Below are positions 34,608 through 47,440 of a stretch of DNA of 64,000 bases, piece after piece (position 1 is the stretch's first letter; each line of letters starts with the position of its first letter). Under the pieces are notes generated by a model. The model searched no databases. It saw nothing but the letters and a program-made list of their open reading frames with translations, and had not been told where the DNA came from. A program made the translations under genes and the position numbers. Source of the DNA: Sciurus carolinensis (taxonomy: Eukaryota; Chordata; Mammalia; Rodentia; Sciuridae); assembly GCF_902686445.1 (NCBI RefSeq), contig NC_062224.1:50467156-50531155 (forward strand), in the 5' to 3' direction.

Positions 34608-35809
34608 GTTTTGGTGTTAAGTTTTTTGGGTTCTTTATATATCCTGGAGATTAGTGCTCTGAAGTGCTGAAGTGCAGGTGGCAAAGATTTTCTCTCTCTC
34701 CACATTCTTGATTGTTTCCTTTGCTGTGAAGAAGCTTTTTAGTTTGATACCATCATTGCTCTCTTCTAAAGAAGTCAGAAGACTGTGCTTACTAATGCCC
34801 TGAACCATAGGCTACTATTTCAAAAAGAAAAGGTCAACATAGTTGAATGATTAATTAAGTTTGGGGCCAGCACACACAGTCCTGTCGTTGTGAGATGTAG
34901 GGTTCTCCCATGGGACACCTGTAGGCCTGTGTCCCAGCAGAGAGCCCCAGAGGTGGTGAACCAACCGAGTGTAAGCTGTGGGCCTCTGTTGGGATGAACC
35001 CACTTGTGTAGGGGCTCACACAAATCATCCAGTTGATGATGGGTGAGGGGGAGAAGACAGGGGGCAGAGCCTAGATAATTCCTACACGTTTGTAGCTGCT
35101 CTGTTCCTTACTTTCACTCATATGTGTTTCCAGTAACAAATTTTTAGAAGGTTCAGATATAGTTTGAGAGGACAAGTATGAATTCACACCACTTGGTTTA
35201 GATGTTTTCAGAGTTTGTTTATTTTTTTAAAGGACCTGAGATACTTCTAGTGGGATCTTTTAGAGAGCTATTGCTCCTTCACTTCCCCCATTATTTGAAA
35301 TCTCAGCAAAGAGGAGGGAAGAGAAGGAAGAACCAAAAAAACTGCCTTTGTAGGGGTAGCAGAGCTTGTCTGAAAGTGGGAGAGTCTGGGATTTGCTCCA
35401 AGCATTGTTTCAGGGATTTGCCTCCCAGAACAAGTGGGACTTAGTAGATTCGTAGGATCACCAAGCTGTGTTTTTGCTCTCAGGCCATTTAAAGAAAACA
35501 GCGTACACCTGCTTAGACTCTACCCAGTGTTCTGCAGGGCCCTGCAACTTGTTGCATTAACCACCCAAACAAAAGGTGTTACTGTGCATCTTGTCTTAAG
35601 CAGAAGGCTGAGACCACTGTTGGCTTCTGGAATAGAAATACAGGGGCATAAACTACCCATGGCCTACAAAACAAAGTAACATGTTCTGTTTATAAATAGG
35701 AGTTTGGCTCTGCGGTCAGTGAGATGACAATTGAATCATCTTCCTTGTCATCAGCAGGATTGTGAAGGATGGATGGATCCATGTGGTGATGGATCTTTAG
35801 TTTAAAAAA

Positions 35810-35832
35810 AAAGAGAGAGAGAGAGAGAGAAG
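35810..35832. repeat. (GA)n microsatellite
   Basis: About ten GA units preceded by a short A run. Confidence 0.9.
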
Positions 35833-38800
35833 AAAACCTGCAGTCTGCTATTGCACCCCAGTTCCAGCACTTTCCGTTCTGGGAGAAAACACGTGCTCAG
35901 CACAGGCCCCAGCCTTGCCTGGGATCGGTCCATGTTCATTACTCAACTATTCGCACATTCTCATTCTCTGAAAGTAAGCACTTCCTTCCATTGTGAGAAA
36001 GTTTATTAATAACTAATGTAACAATGAGGATGCCAGCTATCTGACATCTCTCCATACAGAGAGGTGATCTGATAGGCGTCTGCCAGCTTTGTGCTCATAG
36101 CTCAAAATGCGCTTGCCCAGCACTGGTGTAAATCACACGATGGTTTTTGTTTTGTTTTTCTTTTTGCTCCTGCTCTGTCTCCTTCCTGTATCTTTTTCTG
36201 GCCTTTTAAAGTTCCCCCAGCACCAGTGGCCTGTTGCCTCTTCTTTTAGGTCTAACAATGAGCAGGATTCCAGGGGCCTTAATTTTGGTCATGACCTCAA
36301 CTCTGCCACTGGGCACAGTCCACCAGGCAGTGCCAAGGGAATTGGGCTGCCAGCATGTGTTTATGCTGGACTGTGTAACAGTGAGGCCTGGGAAAGCTCT
36401 TTCTGTGGGATGGAGTTTCTGGACTCATTTGAGCAGGACTGGCTTGAGTTAAAATTGAGGAGACGGAACAGTTGCCCCTTCTCCTCCTATTTTAGAAAAA
36501 AACAAAATTAAAAATTGATAAAGTCCCTTATACAGCTGTATTTATGCTAGTAAAGGAATTTTTGTCTACTAAAGAGAACTGAAACACAATGACAATATGT
36601 TATCTAAATGAACAACTTTCTGATGAAGAGATTTTAAACGGTGGAGAAGAAATCTCACTATTACCTCAGGGGCATTTCTCTGTTCCCATTGAAGCACACT
36701 CTCTGTTTGAGTTCCCCTTTGCTGGGAGTATAGAATGCATATCACTGAGATTTGCAGTTTATGTACAAACTTTCATATTGTAATAGAATAACAATCCTGG
36801 AGTCAGAAAGGTCAGCTCCTTGTTTCCTAGTGTAAGAAATGGAAACTGTATGAGCTGCAGTTATTTCAGTTAGACATTTTACTCAATGCTGTTAATTTCT
36901 AAAATTGACTATTCAGTTCTTCGTGTTTCTTTGTCTCCGTCTCCCACCCCCTTCTCCCCTAAATGTCCTTTTAAATGACACATTTGTACTTTTTACCCTT
37001 GGTGAAGTGCCACTGAGGTATGGACTCTCCCTAGAGAATAAAGCTATCCCAGAGACTCCCAGCTGCCATCAAAATGTGCTTGCCTTTGAAACAGTTTTGA
37101 TTTCAGCACTCTCTGAATTATTTTATTTCTAAAATGCCTAAGTCTGATGGAAAGTTTCCCAAGCATGCATTTTTCATGTTAAAAATCACATTGAATTCAC
37201 TGAGACAGTCCCCAGAGCTACCTCGTGGATCCTGCCATCTGCAATGTGGCATTATTTCACAGGGTCTCCTAGGAATCTTTGATGTAAGGAATTGATCCTT
37301 GAGGATTTGTCAGGGAAATAAATATCTCTTTATCATAAAGGAGAGTTCAAACCTTTTCCCCATATTTATTCCTGGGTATCTGCCAAAATTTTCCCTTACA
37401 GCTTTTATGGATCTGGTGGGAATATGCTGTCTTCATTTTTTTTTTCTCTTTTTAATTTTTTCCCCTAAAGGCCTAAACAAACAGATCGTCATTTCTTCCC
37501 TAACTTTGAGGATAACAGATTTCTTGCTTTTGGGGGACACTGTTTGTTTGGAATTTCCCCTCCTTCCAGAGAGGAAAACACCCCTTCTGCTCTCTGGAAT
37601 CAGAGGGCTGGTTGTCAGCATCCCGTCTGAAAAACACATGAACCAGTTCCTGACCATGGCCTCCTCAGCAGGATGCACACTCATATCCGGTGCCGAGTTG
37701 CCCACCTGGGATATTTGGAATGACTGGATCAGATTCTCCATTGCAGCTGAATGAGGAGACCCTTCCATGTGTTGGCTACCAAGAAGAGAGCTGCTGTTGC
37801 TGCCGGTGTCCCTCCACATCTGGCCGCTCCATATGCAGCTGCCCAGTGGCCTGACCTCTGGGTTCCCAGCTGGAAAATGGGAAACCAACAGGGACACAGT
37901 CAGTGACTCCAAGGTCCCCAGTAAGGTCACAGTGTCAGCTAGTTCTCTCAAAGATTTCCAGATTCTTTCTGAAAATGACTTTCTGACTTTGACCAAATCA
38001 CTCAGTCCCTCGCTGGCCATGTTGGGAGAGCAGTTCTCTTCTTTATGGTTAGCTCACTTTCTCCTTGTTGGCCAGATTGTTTCTTTAAATTCTTTGGATT
38101 AGGATTGAAATGTGATCATAAAATAGTCAAAGTCAGAACATACTATTTTCAGTCTTAACCATCATTCAAATAGATTCTTACCAACTAGGAGGACAGGTTT
38201 GCTGCTGTGATCCCATGTCAGTTTCCCTGGCAGCAAATTGGAGAGAGGCTTCACCTCAGAGAGTAGGGTGCAATCTGCAATCCAGCCTGATCATCCAGTT
38301 GGCTCAAGGGCTGTGGGTTCCTTCCCTGCAACAGTATGCAGCTTTGCTTGTCTTCTGCCTCCTCCTGGTAGGAATTACCTGAGGTTTGGAAGCATGGCTG
38401 CTCTTCCTGTCTCCCCCATACCACCTGTACATGAAGGTGCTCCAGAGATTTCTGTGCTTTATTGACACATCTAGAGAGCACTCCATCTTCTCCTACATCT
38501 TGATCCATGCAGTACTACAGAAAGAACCTAGGTTCAGGAAGCAGATGTAATGGCTTGCTACCCCTTGTTACCATGGCAACCCAGCAATGGCCAAGGCAGA
38601 AAGTCACCCTCATGGAGTTTCCATTAGAGGGATAAAACAGACCACACAGCCAGATTGAAATCCTGGTTCTGCCTCCCTGTCCCCCACACCCGGCCGCCCT
38701 GTGACCTTCCCTATGAACAAGGACCATGTTTCTGTGATGATCAATGAAGTGTTGCATATAGGACACTCCTGCTTAGGAGTTCTGGAAAAGCACCTCTTGA

Positions 38801-38954
38801 GCTTTACGAATCAATAGGGCCACGGTGGTTGTGTGCCAGTATTCCACGTTTCCTTGCTTATCCACCCAGTGTTTTTCACCTTTTCCATTATGGGGCTCTC
38901 TGGAATTGGTGCACCAACTCCTCATAAAAGCCAGGAACACATTTTAATAAAAAT

Positions 38955-39130
38955 AACTGCTAATATTCATGTAGCACTTCATATGTTCTGAACTCTCTTC
39001 TAAGCATCTTCCAAGTGTTATCTTTTAATTCTCCCAACTTTTGAAAAAGTTTTGTTTTCATCTCCATCTTACCAGGGAGGAAACTGGGACTTAGAGAGGT
39101 CATGTGACCTGCCCAGATCCTGGAGCTGTG
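38955..39130 (+). repeat. MIR SINE
   Basis: 'taatattcatgtagcacttc', 'ctcttctaagcatcttccaa', 'aaactgggacttagagaggt' and 'gtgacctgcccagatcctgg' follow the MIR consensus. Confidence 0.85.
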
Positions 39131-39445
39131 AGAAACGTGTGGGAACACACACCTGGAACTGTTAACCCTAAGCCATGGACTGCAGACTTCTGTCTTAGGA
39201 GGATTCAATGCCAGTATGTTTTCCAAAGAATATTCAGAACTCTTTTCTATGAATTTGAGTGTTGCTTGATGCAAAGTGTTCATGCATTAGTTATGTTTTT
39301 CAAAAACATTCCTGGGCTCCTGCACCAATTTGGTCAACCTTTTCCAAGCAGCTCTTGGCTACTGGTTTTTTAATCTATGAATTTTGAAATCTGACTCTTC
39401 AGTACAGTAAAGATGTTCCATCCACCTTTCAAAGTCATTATTCTA

Positions 39446-39555
39446 TGTGCGTGTGTGTGCGTGTGCGTGTGCATGTATGGTGCTGGGGGTTGAATCCAGG
39501 GCCTCATACATGCTAGGTAAGCACTCTACCATTTAGCTACATCCCCAGCCCTTCA
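39446..39555 (-). mobile_element. (GT)n followed by an antisense ID-type SINE
   Basis: A mixed GTGC/GT repeat (39446-39478) leads into 'tggtgctgggggttgaatcc' and 'gcatgctaggtaagcactct'-like sequence ending 'ttagctacatccccagccc'. This is an antisense ID element with intact tRNA-like promoter box sequences. Confidence 0.8.
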
Positions 39556-39867
39556 TTAATCTTAGAGACAACTCAGATTAAACTCTGTTTAGCATTCAAG
39601 TTTACAAATATTTGCTTTGGCCTGCTTATAAGTGAAAGAAGTAAATCCTTTAGTCACTGGTTGATAATTACACATGCCCCTGGAGGCTACAGCAGTAACT
39701 GAAATGAGAACAGAGTTGGCAGAATGCTCATCTTTCCTAGAGGTTTGGGTGGCAAAGTAAAATGGCTAGTGTCAAAAAGGGACTCCGGAGTAATTTGTTT
39801 ATTAAGTAGTAGGTTCTTCATGTTTGGGCAAATTTTGAAAATTAGTCGGTTGAGCATTTAAATTTTT

Positions 39868-39999
39868 TTTTTCTTAGTTGTAGATAGACACAATACCTTT
39901 GTTTTATTTAGTTATTTTTATGTGGTGCTGAGGATCAAACCCAGTGCCTCACTCATGCTAGGCAAGTGCACTACCACTGAGCTATAACCCCAACCCCCA
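39868..39999 (-). mobile_element. ID SINE, antisense
   Basis: The antisense tail 'ttagttgtagatagacacaa' is followed by 'tatgtggtgctgaggatcaa', 'gctaggcaagtgcactacca' and 'gagctataaccccaacccc'. This is a full-length squirrel-type ID element and the left arm of an inverted pair. Confidence 0.92.
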
Positions 40000-40069
40000 G
40001 TTGAGCATTTTATAGCCGGAAACATGATAACCCTGAGAGGTTAGTAACTGCAAGACTTCACAACCTTGA

Positions 40070-40212
40070 GGGCTGGGATTGTGGCTCAGTGGTAGAACAC
40101 TAGCCTGGCACATGTGAGGCACTGGATTTGATCCTCAGCACCACATAAAAAAATAAAATAAAATAAAGATATTGTGTCCATCTACAACTAAAAAATAAAA
40201 ATATAAAAAAGT
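40070..40212 (+). mobile_element. ID SINE, sense
   Basis: 'gggctgggattgtggctcag', 'tggtagaacactagcctggc', 'gatcctcagcaccacataaa' and 'attgtgtccatctacaacta' run in order, followed by an A-rich tail. It is full length, lies 70 bases from the antisense copy at 39868-39999, and is largely complementary to it. Confidence 0.95.
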
Positions 40213-41267
40213 ACTTTACGATGTTTAGTAACAGATATGTGGTGAAAACCCAACTGTCTTTTCTACAAGTCTTTGTCCCTCTCAAAGAGATCAGAATTGT
40301 ATCATGTGTCATTTCTAAGGGGCTAAAATTAGAGCCTTAGGGGAGGGCGCATGCGTGTGTTGCAGTAACTGGCAGTGGATGGAGCATGGGAACACAGAGC
40401 TTCCTTCCATTCCCCAAGTCCAGGTGGGATTTGAAATTGCATCTAGAACCATTTTCTGTGGGCTCTTGAAAGTTTTGCTTGTGAGACTCCCACTGACCTG
40501 AGCCCTGAGGCTCCTTCCTGTTTCTTCCTAGAGCCATCTATCAGTTGGGGGATCTAAGGTGGCCAGCCACAGAATGACTCTCTGCCCTCTGGGTCCTGCC
40601 TAAGTTACTGGCTTCTTTCCTTCTTCCTGTTAGACCAGCAGTCTCATTGAGGGAAGTCTAGGAGGCGTCTGTGGAGGAGGTGGAGCCTGGTCAGCATCAC
40701 AGCAGTGTGGGCTTCTGTGGATGCCCTTTGAACTCTCTCTGTGGAATTGTTACTGGGCAGTTGACCACTTCTACTCATGGTGGCCATGTGTGCCTAGTGG
40801 CAGGACACCACCCTCAGACTCAGATTACATAGGCTCTGACATAGAGCAATAATGAGCCCTCAGAGACCTTGACTCAGAACAGTGGATTTCCTTTCAAGAC
40901 AGAAGGTAATGTCACATCTTTTCAAATGCATTCTGACAACCCACTCCTGAGACACATTTATGTGGAGTTGCTCTAGTTTCATGGATGTGGAGACCCCAAG
41001 AACCCCTGAATCTCCTTGACTTCATCCCCACCTTCATCTGCCGCAGCCCAAGGCATATCTGCAAACCCAGGGGCTCAAAAAACATAGTTTAAAAATACCG
41101 TCTACACTTGTATTACTCCTTTCTACAGGTGAGCTCTGGAGCCCAAGTTCTCCACTGAATTGCAATGAAGTCCTTTTCTTTGACCAGTCCCTCCTTGAGC
41201 AAGGAGGAAGTAGTTTCAGTGATTTCTCTAATTCTACTACTGGTATGTGTGTGAGGTGTGTGCTAAA

Positions 41268-41440
41268 TGTACACTAAGTGGTGGGTTTACCTATCTCAGG
41301 CACCGTGCTAAGAGCTACATATGTATTATCTCACTTGGCCTTTACTACAAATTCTGGAGGGCGGGTAACTTGCCGAAGGGTCACACATCTAGTGAATAGC
41401 TTAGACTTCATCAAGTCCAGCTCTGTTTTACCCTCTCCTC
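41268..41440 (+). repeat. MIR SINE, internally deleted
   Basis: 'ctcaggcaccgtgctaagag', 'catatgtattatctcacttg' and 'cttgccgaagggtcacacat' match MIR with the central part missing. Confidence 0.75.
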
Positions 41441-42974
41441 AACCATTCAGTAACCACCAAAATGGAAACCTCACAACCAGGGCTGGCTGGCTCAGTTGCT
41501 TCACAGGGATTTCACTTAGTACTCAGGCTCTGTATCCCTCCTGAAGGAATTTCCAGGCTAAAGGTGTGCAACAGAGCCAGCCAGCATTAGTCCTGCCAGC
41601 TACATACAGAGGACTCTGGAACCATTTAGCCTGCCAAGGCTCTCTTGCCCATCTTGTGTGGGTTTGGTAGTGCAGCTGATCATTATTAATAATAACAATC
41701 TAGGTAGCATTAATGAACCCTGTAACTCAAGGCCAATTCATAACTAATCCCATAACTAGAGACCCAGCATCCAAAAATGGTGTGCTTTCCTTCCCAGAAT
41801 TTAATGTTGTTATGATTTTTGCCATTCTTGAACATAGTTAATTCTTAGATTTGACTTAATAAATCATCATTTCCTATTGAGAGGTTAGGCACGGGTGAAA
41901 GGGAAAACAATGAATTTTTCACTTGAGCTAGAAATCCTTTAATCTTCTTGGACCCAAGTTTCCCCAGGCCTGTTTTTTAAATTTGAAATCTGACTTCCTT
42001 CCCAGTATTATTTTACATTCTTAATAATTTTTTAGATGATGGAACAGAGAGTACCTCATTAAATCTTCCTGTGTCTTCAGATGGGATTGGTGACTATTAC
42101 TAAGAGAACCAGATTAGGATTTATAATGATTTAGGCATGTTGCTTTAGGTGGATATAGACTGGAGAGAGTTTAGTGCTGATAAGCACAGGCCAGTTGACT
42201 TATGGAGGTAGAAAAACAGACCCATTTCAAACAGGGAGCCTGCAATAGTATCCAGTGATGTGTTACATGAGTGTGACACTGTGTGGATTTAGTATATGAG
42301 AACCATGAGGTAATGGAGTCTCTCACTCAGTGAGGATCAGCTTTTGCTTGAATTTGCTATTGAATATGGAAACCTGCAACTAAAACATGTCAAAATCCAG
42401 GAGTGGGTTACAAACCTAATTCAAAGCTTGGAAAGCAGCTTTATTAAAGGGACAACTTACTGGCAGTCTTTTTTTTTTTTTAACTAAGATGGGTCACAAT
42501 TTAAGTGTAGCACCTAAGTATATGATGGACCATGCTTACTTGTTTATTGAAACATATTTATTTGCTTCTGTAGAGCAATAAGGATGGAATGTTCCTACAG
42601 TGATAGATCTTCTCAATTTCAAGCTCAAAATGGCTGGGGAAGGAAAAAGACGGAGTCCAAGTTAGAGTCAAAATGTACTTAGACATTGAGAGTTCTTCAT
42701 TCTTAGGGGTGTGAGAGTCTAGAAGCTTGGTTAACTGGGGGAATTTGGGTGAGTTTCCTGCTTGGGGACTTTAAACAAAAGAATTAATATATTTTGGGGG
42801 ACAGTTTGATTAGCATTGATATCTGATGCAAAGAGCATAGAAGTCCTTTCCAGCCTTATGATTCTGCACCATTGAATCAGTCATTAATTCTGGAAATTCT
42901 GATTGGATCATTCTCAATTCTGTCATCTGGTTGCTGAACTATCCAAAAATTCTGTTGTTTCATATGGAGATATA

Positions 42975-43215
42975 ATTCCTACCCTCCACCCCAATCCTGC
43001 TGGAATTGCATTGATTATATTTTTTACTTCATGATGAATTGATATCTTTAAAAACATCAACCTTCCAATCCATGACCACAGTATGTATATTTATTTAGGT
43101 CTCCATTTCTTCCCAGTAGTGTATTATAATTTTCACTTGAGAGATTTTTCTCATCTTTATTTAGGTTAATGTCTAAGCATTTGAGGTGGTTTGATGCTAT
43201 TGTCAATAACATGAT
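42975..43215 (-). mobile_element. Old L1 fragment, antisense
   Basis: 'ggaattgcattgattatatt', 'caaccttccaatccatgacc', 'tttatttaggtctccatttc' and 'ttaggttaatgtctaagcat' are the antisense of a well-known L1 ORF2 segment. The copy is diverged, with stops in all frames. Confidence 0.75.
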
Positions 43216-43544
43216 CTGAACTCTTAAATCCATACCCAATAACACAAGTCCATTTCTAATAGTTCTGCTCACCGTGGGCAGAAGAAGAAGAATATTCATC
43301 AGTTCATCCTTTTCCAAGGAAGAAAAGTTCAAATAGCCTCATTGCAGGAAACCTATATCAGAACCCTACATCACAGCCCAGAAATTATTCTTTTGGTCTA
43401 ACTAAATTCTCTTGTTGGTATTTTAACTTATTTTCCTTTTGTTTGGTTCATATTTTGCCTTCTATAAAGGTTTCATGTCCAGCAGCCTGCTCTTTGAATT
43501 ATCACACAGATATTCCATCTAGGAAAGCTTGTAAAAATATGTAT

Positions 43545-43760
43545 AACTTCTAGTAGGAAGGAATTTGCTTGTGACACAGTATTAAGTTAAAAAAAAAAAG
43601 ATAAAATTCTAGTTTCATTTTTTTAAATATATGTGCTTAGAAAAAAGGGTCAAAAGAAAATGCATAATAGTGGTTATTGCTGGCTGATGAGTTTACCTGC
43701 TATTTTTTATACCTGTCTACATTTTCAAAATGTTTGATAAATAGGCATGATCTTTGAACT
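43545..43760 (+). mobile_element. Old L1 3' UTR-like fragment
   Basis: 'cataatagtggttattgctg' and 'tctacattttcaaaatgttt' resemble the 3' UTR of old L1M elements in sense orientation. The identity is tentative. Confidence 0.45.
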
Positions 43761-44177
43761 AAGCAAAAAATAATTAAATAACAATAAATTAAAATCAGCA
43801 TTTTTTAAGTGAACAAAATAAAATTTAAAACAGAAAATTAGTGACTTAAACTTTACTTTCCCCCTTCATTGTGTAAAGTGTATTAAAATTTGCTAGTAAG
43901 ATTAAAACAGGTGTGTAACATATCTGAAGATAATTGAGAAAGACAAACTTCTTCAGGGAGTCAACTTTCCTGCCAGGCCTCTGACTAGTTATATATTCCA
44001 TGCACTGCTGGAATCCACTCCTGAGGCGTGGAACTCGGAGCACCTGTTTTATTTCCGACTCCCTTGATTCCTGGGGTAAATCCCATATCCACAGCGTGGG
44101 CTCCGGTTAAATTCATTAGTGGTCCAGATGTGTGTCCCCCTGTCAGCTGGCCTAGTAACCCTGCTGTTTATTGACAG

Positions 44178-44311
44178 GTTCTCAGGAATCAGATAGCTCT
44201 CAGTCAGCCAAGAAAGACATGCTGGCCGCCTTGAAATCCAGGCAGGAGGCTCTGGAGGAAACACTGCGCCAGAGGCTGGAGGAACTGAAGAGGCTCTGTC
44301 TCCGGGAAGCT
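44178..44311 (+). CDS. FRMD4A: FRMD4A exon: first coiled-coil segment of the CUPID region
   Basis: 134 bases, phase 1 to 0: it completes a Gly codon and adds 44 codons. The acceptor is 'gtttattgacag' and the donor 'gtaaga'. After SQESDSSQSAKKDMLAA comes a strongly charged helix, LKSRQEALEETLRQRLEELK, then RLCLREA. Heptad-like Leu spacing (Leu in ALEETLRQRLEELKRLCL) indicates a coiled coil. This is the start of the DUF3338/CUPID region shared by FRMD4A, FRMD4B, INAVA and CCDC120, which is known to bind cytohesin Arf exchange factors. An extended open frame past the donor (to about 44356) is intronic. Confidence 0.95.
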
Positions 44312-47300
44312 GTAAGAGTTAAAAATCTGTGTTGTCTGGAACATCATTGCTCTTAAGTATGGACAGAAGGCAAAAGTGGGGACATGCGGAGAGCCGCCCA
44401 AGGAGGGCTTGTGCCCATGTTTGAAACATCCACCCCCAACGATGAGCTTTGTCAGAAACAGCTAGAACATGTGGAGGGGACACCATCAACAGTCAGGCTG
44501 GCGTTGGCAGACACCACCAGGGGCCAAGTGAACAGTCATGCTAATAGTCCCTTCTCCCTTGCATGGCACACCTCAGTTTATAAAGCCCTTCCTCATGTGA
44601 CATTACCTTATTGAATATAATGGCTTTCCACCACCTTCCAAAAAGGTTATGTTTGGATTTATTTGTCCAGGCCCCTGTGCTTCTCTTGAGGATATTTCGA
44701 ATTTGTCTTTGGACATCATGAAGCATCATTGAGGGTCCATAGGGAAACCAGGATGTCCCTTGAGATGTACGGTATTCCTCTTGAAGCCCCGTGATCTGCT
44801 GTTTAACTCTTTTATTTTTAAAACTCAGCTATTAGCCCAGTGATATGTTTAAATTCTATGTACAGCAGTGTCCCCTCAAGCCTCTGTCTATGCTAGTGCC
44901 AATTTTCGGAAGCATGTCCACTTTTGTATTTGTTGAAGCTTTCAACTCTACCTTAAGAGATGGTGGAGACAGTTAGTCATGACTCTCTGCCAGCAGAGTA
45001 TGAGACTTCCTTGTAAAGCATAATACACATTGCTGGGCACGTGTATGTGCAAAGGCTTGCACATGGACACCGTGTGGGGGGTGCTGTTCTAGGAGTGCTT
45101 GTGCTCTACATAACTTGACAAAGAGATCTGTTGGTAAACAGTTCAGAACAGGAAGTATAAAGAGGTTCCCAAATGAAGTCTCAGAGACTTAGTGTTCCCT
45201 TCCCCCAAATAATAATGCCTTGCAGCAGGAAGAATGAAACCAGGGCCACAGAGTGAGATCACATTACACTTCAGCTTGGCTTAATTACGGTCTGGATGGA
45301 TTTAAACCGGAGCCTGCTCAAAGCAGAACCACATTAGCACAAATCCATTGCAAATCTTAGGAAAGCACTTGGCCTGTTTGGGGGAATGTGCTATGTGATA
45401 CTGTTAATATTAGCAACATTTTTATAAAGAATATGCTGGAATGATTGAAAAATATGGGTTTTGGTGTCTGCCTTTAATAATTTGTAAAGCCTTGTTTTGT
45501 TTTTAAAAAAGGGAAATTCCCCTCAGCCCAGCAGGGAGTCCATATTCGAAAATGTAAGAAAAGTGTCAGGGCAAGGTTCCTGTGCTATTCAGGTCTCACT
45601 GTCTCTCCTAAAAACAAGCAAAATAAGAAAAACAAAGCTTCCACTTTTTATGTTTATTTAAAACATAACTCAAGCGGATGAAAGCCCAACAGGAAGTCAG
45701 TGTACGGTCCTTCGGCCACCACACCAGTCTCTTGATGCATCTATAGAAAAGGGCTGGGGGCTTCCTGCTGGCTCCTGGGCCTATTCACATAGGTCTCCCC
45801 CTCAGCTCAAGCCTTGGGAGGAACTGTTTGACCTTAGGGAGCAGGACAACCAGAATGAAGTAGACTGGGAGCTTTTGGCAGAATATAAAAAAAGGAACCA
45901 AGCCTTAAATTACTGCTCCGCCATGCGGCTCTGGTTACGAATGAAATCAGATTAAATATCTGGAGAATCAAGACCTTGACTCCTGTACCTTTAAGCAGAT
46001 GGTGAAAAATCAGTAGTCTCATTTTAAAAATATATTTTAAAACCACAAACACTTTAGAGTTATAAATCCATGGCAATGTTAACGACTTTCCCCTCCCTTT
46101 TATAAGTTTCAAGGTACAAAAAAGAAAGTCCTAACAATGTAAATCCCACAGAAGGTTGTATTATTTATAGGTAGACTTTGAGGAGAGCAGATGAAAAAAG
46201 TTGCTGAATAAACATATATAAGTAGTTGGGAGATATTTGAGCCACATTTTTTTAAAAAAGAGAACAGAGGAGAACGTTGCAGAGTGGTTCATACTTGAAT
46301 AGTTGGCCATTGTGCTCTGAAAGGCCTATAATGAGGAATGAAGAGTCCAAGGGATTGATTTGGGCTTTCCCACCACTGGACTGTCAGGCCTGGGCTGCCC
46401 AGCACAAAAGCTGTTTGTGTGGGTGATAGGCATCCTGAGAAGTCACTTATGGGCTCCTCTTTATCAGCAGCACCCAGAGCCTTGGTGCAGCATCTGCATT
46501 GGTTTGGGGCTGCAAAGCCGGAGCTGGGCTTTGCCTGGACGTGCCCACTTTGCCATCAAAGGAACACAGTAGTTCCTCTGCCTTCTCCCATCTCTGCAAG
46601 TGACTTCTTGAAGCTTCTGCCTGGCCTCCACTGCATAGGGGAGGTCACTTGCTGACTCCAGCTGATCTTTATTCAGCCCAGGTGTAACATACTAACAGAG
46701 CCTAATTCTAATCCTGAATTGTGCCTCAGATCCCCAACTTTGATTTGGGATCCCTCTTACTGAGGGACTGGCAACTAAATCCATTGTAACCCACAACAAT
46801 TTCCAGAGCCCAAAATACACACATACAGATTTACTTAGTAGCCTAATAAAAAACATTAGATTATCAGTTTCTACTAAAACTCTTAATGGAGTATAGGTGT
46901 GTCTTAGCCTGTTTCTTGAGTACCTGGCCTGAGTGGAATAATAATGCTCCATAGTCAGTCTTTAAATGAGTAATAATGCACTTTTCTGGAACTGTCCATG
47001 TAGATACTGCTCCTCTTAAAAAAGAAAAGAAAAAAAAAAACTCATTTGAAAGAAATTTTAAACTTAGATCTGAAAGGAAATGTTTGACACAAGGGTAGTA
47101 GGGTATGAAAAGTTGTGTGACTGCTGCTTACTGACTGTGTCACCTCTCCTGTCACTTGGTGGGCATACTGGAGATGCTGGTGAGATTAGCAAATGAATGA
47201 AAGTGGAATATTATGAAAGTCAATAGAACTTTTATTTACTTGATAGAAATTGATTTGGGAAAAAAAATCTTCACAAATTATATCTATTCTATAAAGGAAG

Positions 47301-47397
47301 GGGGACTTGCAAAAATGTTCTAAAAGAGATAGAATTTCATATCATGGACTCTGGTTTGACATAGTGCTTAATACTCATGTTTGTGATCTGTGTCTTA

Positions 47398-47440
<43 letters not shown>

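Larger units (their letters stand above)
33880..34760 (-). mobile_element. 5'-truncated L1 LINE, antisense
   Basis: The antisense of the L1 3' UTR and ORF2 end runs continuously, with 'gctaagtaatattccattgt', 'tatccatttatctgctgaag', 'ggtatatactaggaatggga', 'tccagagtggttgcaccaat', 'ggttctttatatatcctgga' and 'gtgaagaagctttttagttt' in the expected order. A GT repeat (34561-34604) interrupts it. No open reverse-transcriptase frame survives. Confidence 0.9.
30262..44177 (+). other. FRMD4A: FRMD4A intron, 13.9 kb
   Basis: It contains a MER5A remnant, an 880-base truncated L1, three ID-type SINEs (two forming an inverted pair), two MIRs, two old L1 pieces and microsatellites. Long stretches such as 32060-33870, 34770-38940 and 40220-42960 are mostly unique, with no exon-like segment I could phase with the neighbours. 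A small (CTGTC)n run sits at 33005-33033. Confidence 0.9.

Noticed and set aside
33880..34760. Possible functional LINE
   Set aside because: It carries only the 3' part, in antisense orientation, with a GT-repeat interruption and stops in all frames.
37433..38020. 195-codon - strand frame
   Set aside because: It ends in a Lys/Arg run derived from a T-rich tract and has no recognisable domain or promoter context. A + strand frame overlaps it as well. Treated as chance in unique intron sequence.
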